Shown here piece by piece: positions 24,218 to 33,753 of a stretch of 64,000 nucleotides of DNA. The notes below the pieces were generated by a model. It ran no database searches. It saw only the letters and a program-made list of their open reading frames with translations, and was not told where the DNA came from. Both the position numbers and the translations under genes were made by a program. Origin of the DNA: Serpula lacrymans var. lacrymans S7.9 (Eukaryota > Basidiomycota > Agaricomycetes > Boletales > Serpulaceae); the NCBI RefSeq assembly GCF_000218685.1, contig NW_006763290.1, positions 2,798,694 to 2,862,693 on the forward strand, given 5' to 3'. Position 1 is the stretch's first letter. Every line of letters begins with the position of its first letter.

Positions 24218-25245
24218 TGGCTACCCTTGATTTGTCTATCAGGGTCACACCTTTGTTATCATCTTCTATGCCGTTGGCATGATCCTCTTTTCTGGACAAA
24301 GTGTCCGCTTTCCCCATCAAAGTTCCCGGTTTATGAATTAATTTATAATTAAACCTGGACAAGTACACTGCGTAGCGAGCCTGTCTTTGGTTCAAGTCTC
24401 AGGCCGTCATAAAATACTCCAGATTTTTATGATTGGTCCAAATTTCAAATTGGTGCCTAGCACCTTCTAAGTAGTGCCGCCAGTGCTCTAAAGCTCTAAT
24501 GATGGCCAGCATCTCTTTATCGTAAATTTGATAGTTGCGCTCTGTGAGCAACAAACTATGTAATAAATAGGCACAAGGCCTCCAAAGATTGTCAGCGCAT
24601 TTAATTGATAAAAAAGCTCCAGTAGCAAAATCAGAAGAGTTGGTTTCTAGCCGGAACTCTTTGTCTAATTCTGGAAATGCTAATACGGGCTGTTGTAAAT
24701 GCCTGCTTAAGCTTATCAAAAGCTTCTTGTTCTTTGGCACCCCAGTGCCAAAAAATGTCTTTTTTTGTGAGATTGTTCAACGGTCTTGTTATTTTTGCAA
24801 AGTTTTCAATAAATATTCGGTAGAAACTGCCTAAGCCAAGGAAGGCCCTAACTCCTTTGACAAGAGTAGGTTCTGGCCAATCCAATATAGCTTGAACTTT
24901 CCCAGGATCCATCCTGATTCCGTTCTGGCCAATTATTATACCGAGGGAGTCTACTTCCTTCACTTTAAAATTACATCTTTCGGGTTTGACGAATAGGTCC
25001 CATTCCTGTAAGCGTTGAAGGACTTCTTGCACGATCCTGTCATGCTCAGCCTCATTGTCCGACTTCGTAAATATTAATAAATTGTCAATGTAAATGACAA
25101 CACAATTCTCCATATCTGCAAAGATCTCGTTCATCATGCTCTGGAAGGTTGCCAGTGAATTGGTCAACCCAAAGAACATAACGAGGGGCTCAAAGGATCC
25201 TCGGTGGCACGTGAACGCAGCCTTCCAAGCATCTTTTTCTCTGAT
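24072..25245 (-). pseudogene. RT (C-terminal part) and RNase H, Gypsy A copy 2
   Basis: RT copies RNA into DNA and RNase H removes the RNA. The frame 25179-24631 has MFFGLTNSLATFQSMM and the catalytic box as YIDN instead of the usual YxDD, so the second metal-binding Asp is replaced by Asn. RNase H follows at 24740-24399 (LETNSSDFATGAFLS, then ICDKEMLAIIRALEHW-like), and the linker with LIHKPGTLMGKADTLSR is at 24395-24072. The 24944-25245 part lies in a tract identical to copy 3. Confidence 0.85.
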
Positions 25246-26537
25246 TCATACATTATTGTACCCCCATCGGAGATCCATCTTTGTTAAGATCTTGGCACTA
25301 GCCAATTTGTCTATTAGCTGACTAATCAAAGGCAGCGGATACACATTTTTAACCGTGTACTCATTCAAGTAACAATAGTCCATAATCATACGCTTCTTAC
25401 CATCCTTTTTAGGAATGAAGAACACTGGGGATGTCATAGGGCTCTTGGAAGGTCTGATGTAACCCTTCCTAAGCTGTTTGTCTATGAAACTAGAAACCTC
25501 ATCTCTTTCTGGAGCAAAAAGTGGTATCATGAGTCCTTTTCTCGGTTTGAAGGTGTCCTTCAAATCTATAGCATGGTTCCAAGGCTTAGCCTCTGGGAAG
25601 TGCTCTGACTTATGTTTTGAAAAGACTTTGCAGAAGTCATGGTACCCGGGAGGTACCAGCCTCTTAATCTCTTTCTCAGGTTTTACCTTGTCATTGTCAT
25701 TATCGATCTTTTCTAAAGATCTGAGCTCATAAACGTGGCCAGTGTTTATCTTTTCAAGATGCTCAGTTTGACGGACGTGACTTGGCTTACCCAAGTTCTT
25801 ACACTCCTGAGGACAACGTGACAATGTGACAACCCCTGTCTGCCAGTCAATCTCAGGATTGTGTTTAAATAGCCAGGTCCAGCCTAAGATTAAATTAATA
25901 TTCCCTAGTTGGGTAGCTTCGGCAGTGACTCATTCTCTGTGTCCTTGGTACTCGACGACAAAAGAACATTTATGCGTAATACAGCCACCCACGTTAAGTG
26001 TACCGTCAATGTTATAGACGGGAATAGATACATCTAATTTTACAAGGGGGAGTCCAACTTGCTCCGCCCAGACCTGATCTATGAAGATGCTGTTTGTGCC
26101 TGAATTAAGCAGTGCGCTAGTTGGGTGTACTATGCCTTGGGCAAGGTTTTCCATGCCAACGTCTAAACAGATCTCCTTTTGGAATAAATATGTGTGCATC
26201 AACACACACCTTGGGATTTTGGGAAAGGGTGGCTCCGAAAAAGAAGAAGTATCGAATGAAACATGTTTTTCTATTTTATTTTTACCAAAATTAAGCACCC
26301 TATTGTTTGTCTCACCAGGGCCACGCTCCAGGGGAGACCCTGGTACAGTAATGGTATTGTAAGTATTTCTAGCATCAACTCTTTCATCATCTTGACCCTC
26401 TGAATTAGCGCTCAAAGCAGCTATATTGTCAGGTGGGTCCAAGACGAATCCACAGTCACAGCTTTGTATATAAATACATACTTCAGATAACAAATTGAGA
26501 AGTCTATTTACAAATTGGGGAGCCATCCCCTTCTTTC
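25246..26537 (-). pseudogene. Protease and RT N-terminal part, Gypsy A copy 2
   Basis: The protease frame (26526-25930) reads HPTSALLNSGTNSIFIDQVW, where the catalytic Asp of LLDSGA is Asn. The next frame (25824-25246) covers the linker and early RT (YIRPSKSPMTSPVFFIPKKD, then NEYTVKNVYPLPLISQLIDK) and ends at TGA (25246-25248) after GYNNV. The downstream reading IREKDAWKA suggests that the stop replaced Arg (CGA to TGA). Element E interrupts the frame at 26537, just upstream of MAPQFVN. Confidence 0.85.
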
Positions 26538-27320
26538 CATCAGGAAAAATGGGGGTAGCTATATATAGCTCTATAGCACTATAAGTACTTATAAAGCTAT
26601 TATAGTGGTCAAACCTGTTATAGAACCTCTGCCATCTATAAAGTCTTATATAGCTCTATAAATGCTCTTATAGATGTTGGAAATTGTTGTGTGGCTGATT
26701 GAAAAAAATTAACACAGACAGGATCTGAACTCTCAATCTGCTAGTCAGCTCTTGGGTGACTAAGCAACCTATAGCTACACATCACATTTATCCACTACAT
26801 CATGAGAGCTTATAAAATGTATCATACAGGTGTTATATATTGACCTTTCATGGACTTAGATTTATTTTTTTACTCATTGTCACTACTTATATTTGGATAA
26901 ATCATTATTCTTATTTTGTGAGTATCAGGGATACAAACTACTATTTCACTAATATAGGCTACATAATTGATTAATACTGGATGATTTATTAGCCCTTTTA
27001 AGCACCTTGAACTATATTATAACTATGACCTTTACAGCTATAGGAGCTATGTAGGCTGCTATAGGCTATAAGAGCACTTATAGTATCTTGCCTATAATAA
27101 TATACTTGACTCTAAACACTTTTGGCCTCTTTCTATTATTGAACAAGTTTATTAGATTAATCCAGAGTTTGAAGGAATTATAGATATTTCTCCCCTTGGT
27201 TAAACTTTTGCCTACTACTGAGCTATGATTACACTGATAGTACTATAGTTTCTATGAATGTATTTATATATATAGGTGGTGGCTATATAGCGCTATATAG
27301 CAAAAGGGTTTTTCCTGATG
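26538..27320 (-). mobile_element. Element E, copy 1 (783-bp MITE-like, inversion breakpoint)
   Basis: It starts CATCAGGAAAAA and ends TTTTTCCTGATG (12-bp perfect TIR, extended imperfectly by GCTATATAG). It is 783 bp, the same length as copy 2 at 38425-39207, and differs from it by only about three bases, all near one end. It is AT-rich, has no coding frame, and is dense in TATAGC/GCTATA palindromes. An internal tRNA-like stretch is described under copy 2. Its left flank is Gypsy A and its right flank is Copia RT, which cannot come from one insertion event. Confidence 0.85.
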
Positions 27321-28018
27321 ATTATGCATGTTGTCAACCTTTTTGGGTGTGCTGGGTGATTGTTTAGAGCTGTAGTTTGCACCTGGTTCTAGTGGTGTGG
27401 AAACTGGTTTTGCATCATTCAGCCCGAAGTATTCAACCATTGTGTCAATGTACGCCTTCTGGGATATGGACAGTGCATGTGATTCTCGTTTGTATTCGAT
27501 GCTGGATCCTAATAACAATTTTATGCTTTGTAGATCGGACACTTCATATTGTTTGGCTAGTTGTTCTTTGAGCAATTTAATGGTTTGTTTGTTATTTGCT
27601 GTTACAACAGTGTCATCAGTTAATACTGAGAATACGGCTGATTTGTTTGGTTTGTGGTAGTCAAACACTGTGTGATCAACCATTGATCTCATGAATCCTA
27701 TGTTACAGAGTGTTTTGTACCATTTGTGACCGGCTTGTTTTAACCTGTATAGGCTTTTTCTCAGCTTGCAAACTTTGTTCTTGTCTTCTGGTTTTAGATA
27801 TCCTGGTGGTGGTTTTATGTATACGTTCTCTTTCAATTCTGCATTGAGATAAGCATTTTTGACGTCCACTTGATGTATGTGCCATCCTTGACTTGCGGTG
27901 TTGGCTAGTACAGTTTTTACGGAAAGTAGTTTTGCAACAGCTGCAAATATTTCATTGAAGTCAATGTCTTTATGTTGTGCATAGCTCTTTGCCACCAGTT
28001 TCGCTGTCATGCACCAAA
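27321..28018 (-). pseudogene. Copia element 1: reverse transcriptase
   Basis: The frame reads KLVAKSYAQHKDIDFNEIFA, VDVKNAYLNAELKENVY, YRLKQAGHKWYKTL, TDDTVVTANN (the catalytic Asp pair kept) and KAYIDTMVEYFGLNDAKPVS. It stops at MHN next to element E. Its continuation VPYQEATGCLTWI is at 39208 on the plus strand, beyond the second E copy. This part is otherwise open, so damage is mostly structural: an insertion at its 5' end (28019-29824) and the inversion at its 3' end. Confidence 0.9.
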
Positions 28019-29824
28019 GTTGATTGGTAGCATGGACAGGTGTCAATAACAAAGTGAATATTCAAAAAGACTCGCCTTTGCGCCACACAGGCACAGTGTC
28101 GCATGGAATAGTAATTAATATTGCCTTTTTCAATCTTGTGGCTGATCAGCACCACCTCTATTAGGAAATCTAGTCGCGCTCACCTTTGCTTTCCATTCAG
28201 TACTTTCCGTGTTTTGGCATTTCGGCAAATTTCCGTGTTGCCACTGGCTACACATTGCATTGCGCCCTTGCCTTCATCGTTTCCCTTACTCCCCTTCCTT
28301 TGCCTAGCCCCACCATGGGCCCCTTCCTCTCCTTTTTATTCTCACCTGACGGTCGTTTCTGGATCCCCATTCTAATCCACCTCTTTGTCACCTCCAGCCT
28401 CCTCCTCCTCATCTTCTTTGCTCCCCCACCATTTCTGATGTCACCACTTCCTATCTGCTTCCGTCACCGATCTGTTGACTACCATGTGCCACTGCTGATA
28501 TCAGCAAAGCCCCGGTGGCCGGTCCAAATAGGGCAACAAGTCCATCTTCATGATGTTGATCTGCCATCATATACTATCAAAACATCAGTCGCTCGTCTTG
28601 CCTGGTTGGAGTGTGGGTGGGTAGTTTTTGAGCTGGAGAAGGTTCATCCCTTTGCGTTTCCCATGTTCATTGCTGTCCCATTCACTTGGGTACACTTATC
28701 TTTTATCCATTGTATTTGCTACAGCTACACCTATCACACGCTGCCTGGGACTCACTTGTTCCAAATTGGAACTACTCCTCTCCCTCCCTCGTTTGTCCAG
28801 GTGGTCCAACACAACCAGTCCATTGGTAAGGCCATAGAACCGTCGGATTTGGACTAGGTGGTGGACTGGTGGCTCCAGTTTTTTTTTTTTCAGCAGAACA
28901 TTCATTTGCAGTGCAATTATTTTGATTTTTGAATCATTTTTATGGACACATATTTTTTAGAATGCCTGACTGACAATAAAGGAACTGTGTTGATACTAAT
29001 AGTGTTTTGCCTTGCCCTTTTTTTACTGCATCTTCCCATGACATCATGACTTTCCTGCTCTCTTTTTGCTATTGGACTTTACTTTATGGCTGTACAAACC
29101 AGTGACATTACTCACAGCATTCATTGTTCTATCCCTTTCTTTTCCTTTTTTTGACAATCTTATCCTGTACTACCTATGCAGGATTTGTCAGCGTACATTC
29201 CTTCCTTCATGTCCTTTCTCATTCTTTTTGCACAGCTATACTGTGCATAGCCTACTTTTCTTTTACTATATAAACCCCTATATTCTACCTTGTAAAAAAA
29301 ACAAAAAAAACAAGAAATCCAATCCAGACTTCTTCTCTAAATCTCAAGTTCACTGCTCTGCTACTTGTTATTCAGTGTGGTCACAACACTTCCCACTGTT
29401 ACTACTATTGACTGCTGTCATTGTCACTCGTCACTTTTGAAAGTGATTATCATTTTTTTTGGTTAGAGTCCTTCTGAGCACTACAGTTTGTGCATCAGGA
29501 GCCTGCTATCACTGGGAACCTTGTTAGCTTGTCATTCTCAAATCTACCTTGTGCTAAGATTAGCAAGGTAGTGCTCATCCTATATTCATCTCAAAAAGCC
29601 CCTATCTTCTATAGTACAACTATCCCTCCTCCTCAAAACCCACACCCATACATCTCTGGGTTTTACTTTGAAGGATCGTCATACATACCACCCCACGAAC
29701 AACCAGAGCACCCACTGTTCTAGGAGGCAAAACCCATAAACAAGTTCCGTGGAATCTGGGAGGATTGTGTGTTAGTTTGTTTTGTGTGTGGTTTTCTAAC
29801 AACAGTTCTCATCATCGACATTGC
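28019..29824 (+). mobile_element. 1.8-kb unidentified insertion inside Copia RT
   Basis: The Copia frame reads YKA at 29824 and resumes with AKLVAKSY at 28018, so about 1.8 kb has been inserted between adjacent codons. At most 2-3 bases (GC) are duplicated. The ends (TGTCATGCACC on the left, CGACATT on the right) give only a weak inverted match. It holds a 223-codon plus-strand frame, a T-rich stretch and no known transposase motif. Confidence 0.6.
28186..28857 (+). CDS. Uncharacterised 223-residue open frame carried by the insertion
   Basis: I do not recognise the family. The frame is the longest in the window without resemblance to a transposon protein. Residues about 25-90 are strongly hydrophobic with Leu-rich runs (LFVTSSLLLLIFF), consistent with one or two membrane segments. 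The middle part (PRWPVQIGQQVHLHDVDLPS, then TSVARLAWLECGWVVFELEK) looks like a compact soluble domain. A second Met at residue 43 (MGPFLSFLF) could be the real start. No intron signals were needed. It could be host DNA captured by a transposon or a chance frame in pyrimidine-rich DNA; the latter is quite possible. Confidence 0.25.
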   Translation: MLSIQYFPCFGISANFRVATGYTLHCALAFIVSLTPLPLPSPTMGPFLSFLFSPDGRFWIPILIHLFVTSSLLLLIFFAPPPFLMSPLPICFRHRSVDYHVPLLISAKPRWPVQIGQQVHLHDVDLPSYTIKTSVARLAWLECGWVVFELEKVHPFAFPMFIAVPFTWVHLSFIHCICYSYTYHTLPGTHLFQIGTTPLPPSFVQVVQHNQSIGKAIEPSDLD

Positions 29825-30078
29825 CTTATATCACGTGATATTGCTATTTTTGCTGTGCTTGGTTCTGAGGATGAAGTGTGATTTGATTATGTTAGTGTTA
29901 AGTGGCGGCTCTACTATGTTCCAGGTGTGTAATTGCTCTATGGCTGTTATCTCGTTGCTTATTGTTTGGCACCATTTCTTAGTGTTTTGTCCTTTTAGGG
30001 CTTGTGCAATGGTTGGCGAGTTAACATCATATGATGCAAGTGCTTGATGGATGATGAGAGCAAACTCTTTATCTTTGT

Positions 30079-30276
30079 TATCATAACACAATGGGATCCG
30101 CACCCGTGTACAGTGATTTTGGACCTTCTGGGCATGCAACCAATCAGTATGCTTTCCAAGTACGCCTTGGTAGCTTAGTTGGTAAAAAGCACCAGACCAT
30201 GAAAGCTGAAGTCCCAGGTTCAAGCCCTGGCCAATGCATGTTTTCTCATACTATAAACAAATGTCATAATTTGTCA
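30079..30276 (+). mobile_element. tRNA-bearing short element S, copy 1 (SINE-like)
   Basis: A 198-bp unit runs from TATCATAACACAATGGG to CATAATTTGTCA, flanked by the 5-bp duplication TTTGT (30074-30078 and 30277-30281). It is homologous over its full length to 41461-41656 on the other strand. The tRNA-like part begins about 85 bases inside the unit rather than at its 5' end, which is unusual for a classical SINE. It has no A-rich tail. Confidence 0.75.
30164..30237 (+). tRNA. tRNA-like sequence within element S copy 1
   Basis: It has a D-arm-like TAGCTTAGTTGGTAAAAAGC (box A like) and a perfect T arm (CCAGG, TTCAAGC, CCTGG; box B like). The acceptor ends GCCTTGG and CCAATGC pair only partly, and the anticodon arm is irregular. 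It is probably a derived pol III promoter, not a working tRNA. Confidence 0.5.
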
Positions 30277-31604
30277 TTTGTTGTGAGTGTTTTGTGTTGC
30301 CTCATCTGCATCTCTATTTATCCATGCAGTTGTTGCTCTTTCACCATGGTTTAGAGCAGCATAGTAACCAGGAGGAGGTTGTGTATGTTGGAGACATTTG
30401 TTGGGTGGATTGCTTGGTTCTGCAGGTTCAGTGGGTTCTGGTTGATTTGATGAGGTTGGTTCATTTGGTGAGTCATTTGTGTCATTTTATATTTTTTGTG
30501 TTCAGCATTGACATGGTTGTTAGTCATATTCTCCCTTTCAAGCATAGTAATGCTGGGTAAGTCTTCTTTGTCAGGTTTGAGTTGGACTTCATGTTCAACA
30601 CCCTTTGCTGTGTTTGCTGAAGCCTACAAATGTAGCTTCCTGGGCCTTCGCTTCAAATTTTGGTGCATTTTCTGTTTTTATAAAAGTTATGCATCCAAAT
30701 CTGTGAACATTTGATAGATTGGGTTTCTTTTTATTCACCACTTCATATGGCATTTTTTCAAGTAGGGCTTTAGTTGGAGGTCTGTTTTTCAACCATGTAG
30801 CATGACTTATCACTTCTGCCCATTGTTTTAGGTAGATTTCCTTTAATCAATATGGCACAGGGGTGTTCGACAATTGTGCGGTTCAGTAATTTGGCTATCC
30901 CATATTGTTTGGGTGTGTTGTGAACTGTCCGTTCATGATTGATTCCAAGTTTATCTAGGTAATTCTCAAATTCTTTGCCTACAAATTCTCCACCACCATC
31001 TAATCTGAATCGTTTTATTTTGCAGCTGTCATATTGTGTATTCAGGAATTTCACAAATTTTTGAAATGCAGGTAATGCTTCATCTTTTACATTCATGAAG
31101 TAGACTGTAGATCCTCATGAAAAGTCATCTGTAAATAATATATAGTATTGTTTTTGTCCCATTGTTTCTATTTGTGCAGGTCCCCAAACATCTGAATGGA
31201 TGTGTTTGCCATATATTTTTGCTTTGGTATATGTATTTTTTGGGACTGGTAGTCTGGACATTTTTGCTTTGACGCATGATTCACAGAATTCCTGTTCACT
31301 TGATTTGTCCAGGGATATTACATCTACTATTCCTTTGGATACGAGCATCTTTGTGATTGGGTAAGCCATGCAGCCCATGCATTTATGTAGGTATGTCAGT
31401 GACATTTCTCTTGTCTTTGTGGCTGCATTTGCTGCTTGCTCTTTTGCAGTTATGCTGTATAAGCCACCTGACATAGGTACTTTGGCTATGATGGTACCTT
31501 GAGATGTTGTAATGGTGTATGATCTCTTGGTCATTAGCAACAATATTCTGGCCTTATCAATCTGGCTTGTGGCAATGAGTAATTGACTCATGTTCGGTAC
31601 ATAT

Positions 31605-32031
31605 TGCTACAATTGACATACCAGCACCTACTTATGCTTCACTTTTTGTACTTCTACTTTTCATTTTCCAAGTCACATGACTGATCATTAACCATTAACT
31701 TTACTTTACGATTTCGGACTTTTCATAGTCACATGACCAATTATGTGACACATCACCTGACCAGTGTCTAGACTCATCATGTGACCAGTCACATGCTAGA
31801 CATCGGACTTTGAACTTCATTTACAACTGTATAGTACCTCATGTATTTTAGTATATATACTGGAGCAATACATGGGGAGGGACTCAGCAAGTCCTCTTCT
31901 AGTGTATACCAACATTAGTATGACAATCTCCCTCCTTTGATAGGTTGTACACTTCCTTTTCCTCCACTGAGTTGTTGTTGTTGTTATTGTGCTCCAGTAC
32001 CCCAAGACTGTGTCTTGTTGGTGCTGTCACA
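31605..32031 (+). mobile_element. Solo LTR, family B, nested in Copia element 1
   Basis: It runs TGCTACAATTGACAT to GTGCTGTCACA (427 bp) with a perfect duplication CATAT (31600-31604 and 32032-32036). It contains a TATA-like TATATATACTGG and the CACATG motif cluster. It interrupts Copia between protease and pre-integrase region. Confidence 0.9.
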
Positions 32032-32070
32032 CATATAGGGTGTCTTTTAGCATGACCTTGGTTTGCTTAT

Positions 32071-32484
32071 TGTAACAACCAAGAGTTTGTATACTCTGGC
32101 GCACAACTCAGACAAGCAGTAGTGAAGTGAGTGAGAGTGGTTACCCCTTATGATAGGACCAAGTTAGTTGTGGGTAAAAAACAGGAGGACTTGCTAAGGA
32201 GTCTCCTTGATCTATTGGGGTATATATACTACTACAGGTTGTTTGTACACATGTACTATACAGTTTGATGAAGGCAGTGGCTGATGATGTCATGGGGCAC
32301 AGCCCGTGTGACCAGCTCCACTGCGTGGGATACTTGTAGCTAAAAATAAAGAAAGGCAGCACAGCAGAAAAAGGTGGAGTTTGAACAAAATGGAAAGTGC
32401 CGCATGGCACAGTGTGTGAAAACCACAGAAGAAAGTTAAAGAGGAGAATGAAATTTAAAGGTCCGGAAATTGTGTATCGTAACA
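32071..32484 (-). mobile_element. Solo LTR, Gypsy family A, nested in Copia element 1
   Basis: It runs TGTAACAACCAAGAG to GTATCGTAACA (414 bp), flanked by a perfect CTTAT duplication (32066-32070 and 32485-32489). It lies only 40 bp from the B-family solo LTR in the same Copia element. Confidence 0.92.
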
Positions 32485-32489
32485 CTTAT

Positions 32490-33530
32490 GGCCGTTTGGT
32501 AGTGCTATTTGGACATCTCATTTGCCTGTTGCTTCAATGTTATGTCTGTCTGCTATGCTGATGGATCAAGGTGTGATAGTAGTGAATGTCTTGAATTTAG
32601 ACTTGTCAGGACAGAAGTGTGATATAGCACCAGAGTTGATGACAACGTCACTGTGGTCTTTCTCTGTTGAGGCATTAGGTGTTATTTTGAATGATGAGAA
32701 GGCATATTTTTGTTCATCAGGTGGGTATTGAGCTGTGTTTGCTCTTTCCTTTGTCTTTTGTTGACAAGGGCATTGGCCTTCTTTTCCACCCCCTTTTCTC
32801 CAGCATTTGTCTATGGTATGTCCTTCCCTCTTGCAGTTGGGGTTGGAGCATTTTTGTTTGACCTTTGCTGTTCTAGTTTTCCTTGCTTCTTTTGGATATT
32901 TAAGGCTGACTTGTTTGATTGTTTACTGGTAGTCCAAAAATCAGCCTCTTCTTTGATGTGAGCTATTAACTCTCACAATATGAGGGGACTTTTGGATACT
33001 CGAGCAGCAGCTGTAATTGAGGAAATGATTCATCAGTAGGATATGGGGAGAGATGACATTATCATTGCACTGAAGTTTTTGTTTTTGGCAGGTGCACCCA
33101 TTCTAGCCAATTCTTCTCAAAGTTTCAGCATTTGGGATATGTGACTCTTAGTGTCATCATCTTCTTTGCATTGCATGTCCTGTAGCCATTTTAGGGTGTT
33201 AATTTGTACAATCTCACTTTTGTTCTTGTGCATGTGGCATATTTCTGTCCATGCATCTGCAGCAGTTGGTAGATTTTGGATTTGGTAGTGGACACTTCCA
33301 TGGATAGTTGCATATATCTGTTGCAGTATCATTGCTTCCTTTTGCAGATACATGTGCTTTAAGGGAGAGCTGTTGGAATAATTATGCAACCATGTAGGTG
33401 ATGTAGGAGGCCTTTGACTAATATAGTCATGGTAGTCTGAGACTTCCAGAACATTCAATTTGATTCCATCCTCATTTAGTTTTGGTATAGTGTATATACC
33501 AGATGTGGCTGTCAGAGCAGTGGTATTTGC
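32490..33530 (-). pseudogene. Copia element 1: gag and protease
   Basis: The gag start lies just after LTR C. The frame 33458-33117 reads NVLEVSDYHDYISQ, LQQIYATIHGSVHYQI and AADAWTEICHMHKNKSEIVQ, a UBN2-type gag. A zinc-knuckle-like CKREGHTIDKCWRK follows near 32800. The protease at about 32640-32490 reads VINSGAISHFCPDKSKF, where the expected catalytic Asp-Ser-Gly is Asn-Ser-Gly. Stops separate the parts. Confidence 0.75.
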
Positions 33531-33753
33531 TGTGGTTATAACCTGTGAGCTGGAAAACTAGGCAAAAGTAATATACTGGAAAACTATTAATGAGATGTTT
33601 CTATAGTGTCTGCATAACTGTTGCTCACATGTTAACTAAAGCTAAGGCAGTTAATCATGTGATATGATGTTTCTATGTGAGTGGCGGTGTAGATTTGTAA
33701 TGAAGAAAGCGGAAATCTGGTGAAGTTCTATATATGATTATTATGTTCTAACA
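33531..33753 (-). repeat. LTR C: 5' LTR of Copia element 1, abutting Copia element 2
   Basis: About 223 bp; on the minus strand it starts TGTTAGAACATAATAATC and ends CAGGTTATAACCACA. It is homologous to the LTR at 39880-40098. On its outer side the minus-strand sequence ends in GGGAG, like the polypurine tract GAAGGGGAG before the LTR at 39880. So the same LTR also sits where the 3' LTR of Copia element 2 should be. Confidence 0.75.

Larger units (their letters stand above)
22365..26537 (-). mobile_element. Gypsy A copy 2, 3' half (left of the inversion)
   Basis: It contains the 3' LTR (22365-22760), a polypurine tract that reads as 15 C on the plus strand (22764-22778), then chromodomain, integrase, RNase H, RT and protease in reverse order. 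It stops at element E. The missing leader, gag and 5' LTR lie at 36148-38424 in the opposite orientation. The left flank GTTGA (22360-22364) is the exact reverse complement of TCAAC (36143-36147) beside the other LTR, so the two halves are one insertion split by an inversion. Confidence 0.92.
29825..31600 (-). pseudogene. Copia element 1: integrase and RT entry
   Basis: The pre-integrase part (31591-31115) has LTYLHKCMGCMAYPITKML and EFCESCVKAKMSRLP, then HSDVWGPAQ with the first catalytic Asp. The core (31096-30770) has RFRLDGGGEFVGKEFENYL. Where family members read NG-AER-MNRT this copy reads YGIAKLLNRT, so the catalytic Glu is Lys. Frames then run through HATWLKNRPPTKALLEKMPY and FGCITFIK to the RT entry (QALASYDVNSPTIAQALKGQ near 30020). 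A short tRNA-bearing element interrupts it at 30079-30276. Confidence 0.85.

Noticed and set aside
28019..29824. Helitron capturing a gene fragment
   Set aside because: No TC start, CTRR end or 3' hairpin at the junctions, and the target is not an AT dinucleotide.
31970..31988. GTT microsatellite
   Set aside because: Part of LTR B (its TGTTGTTGTT block near the 3' end), length-variable among copies; not an independent feature.
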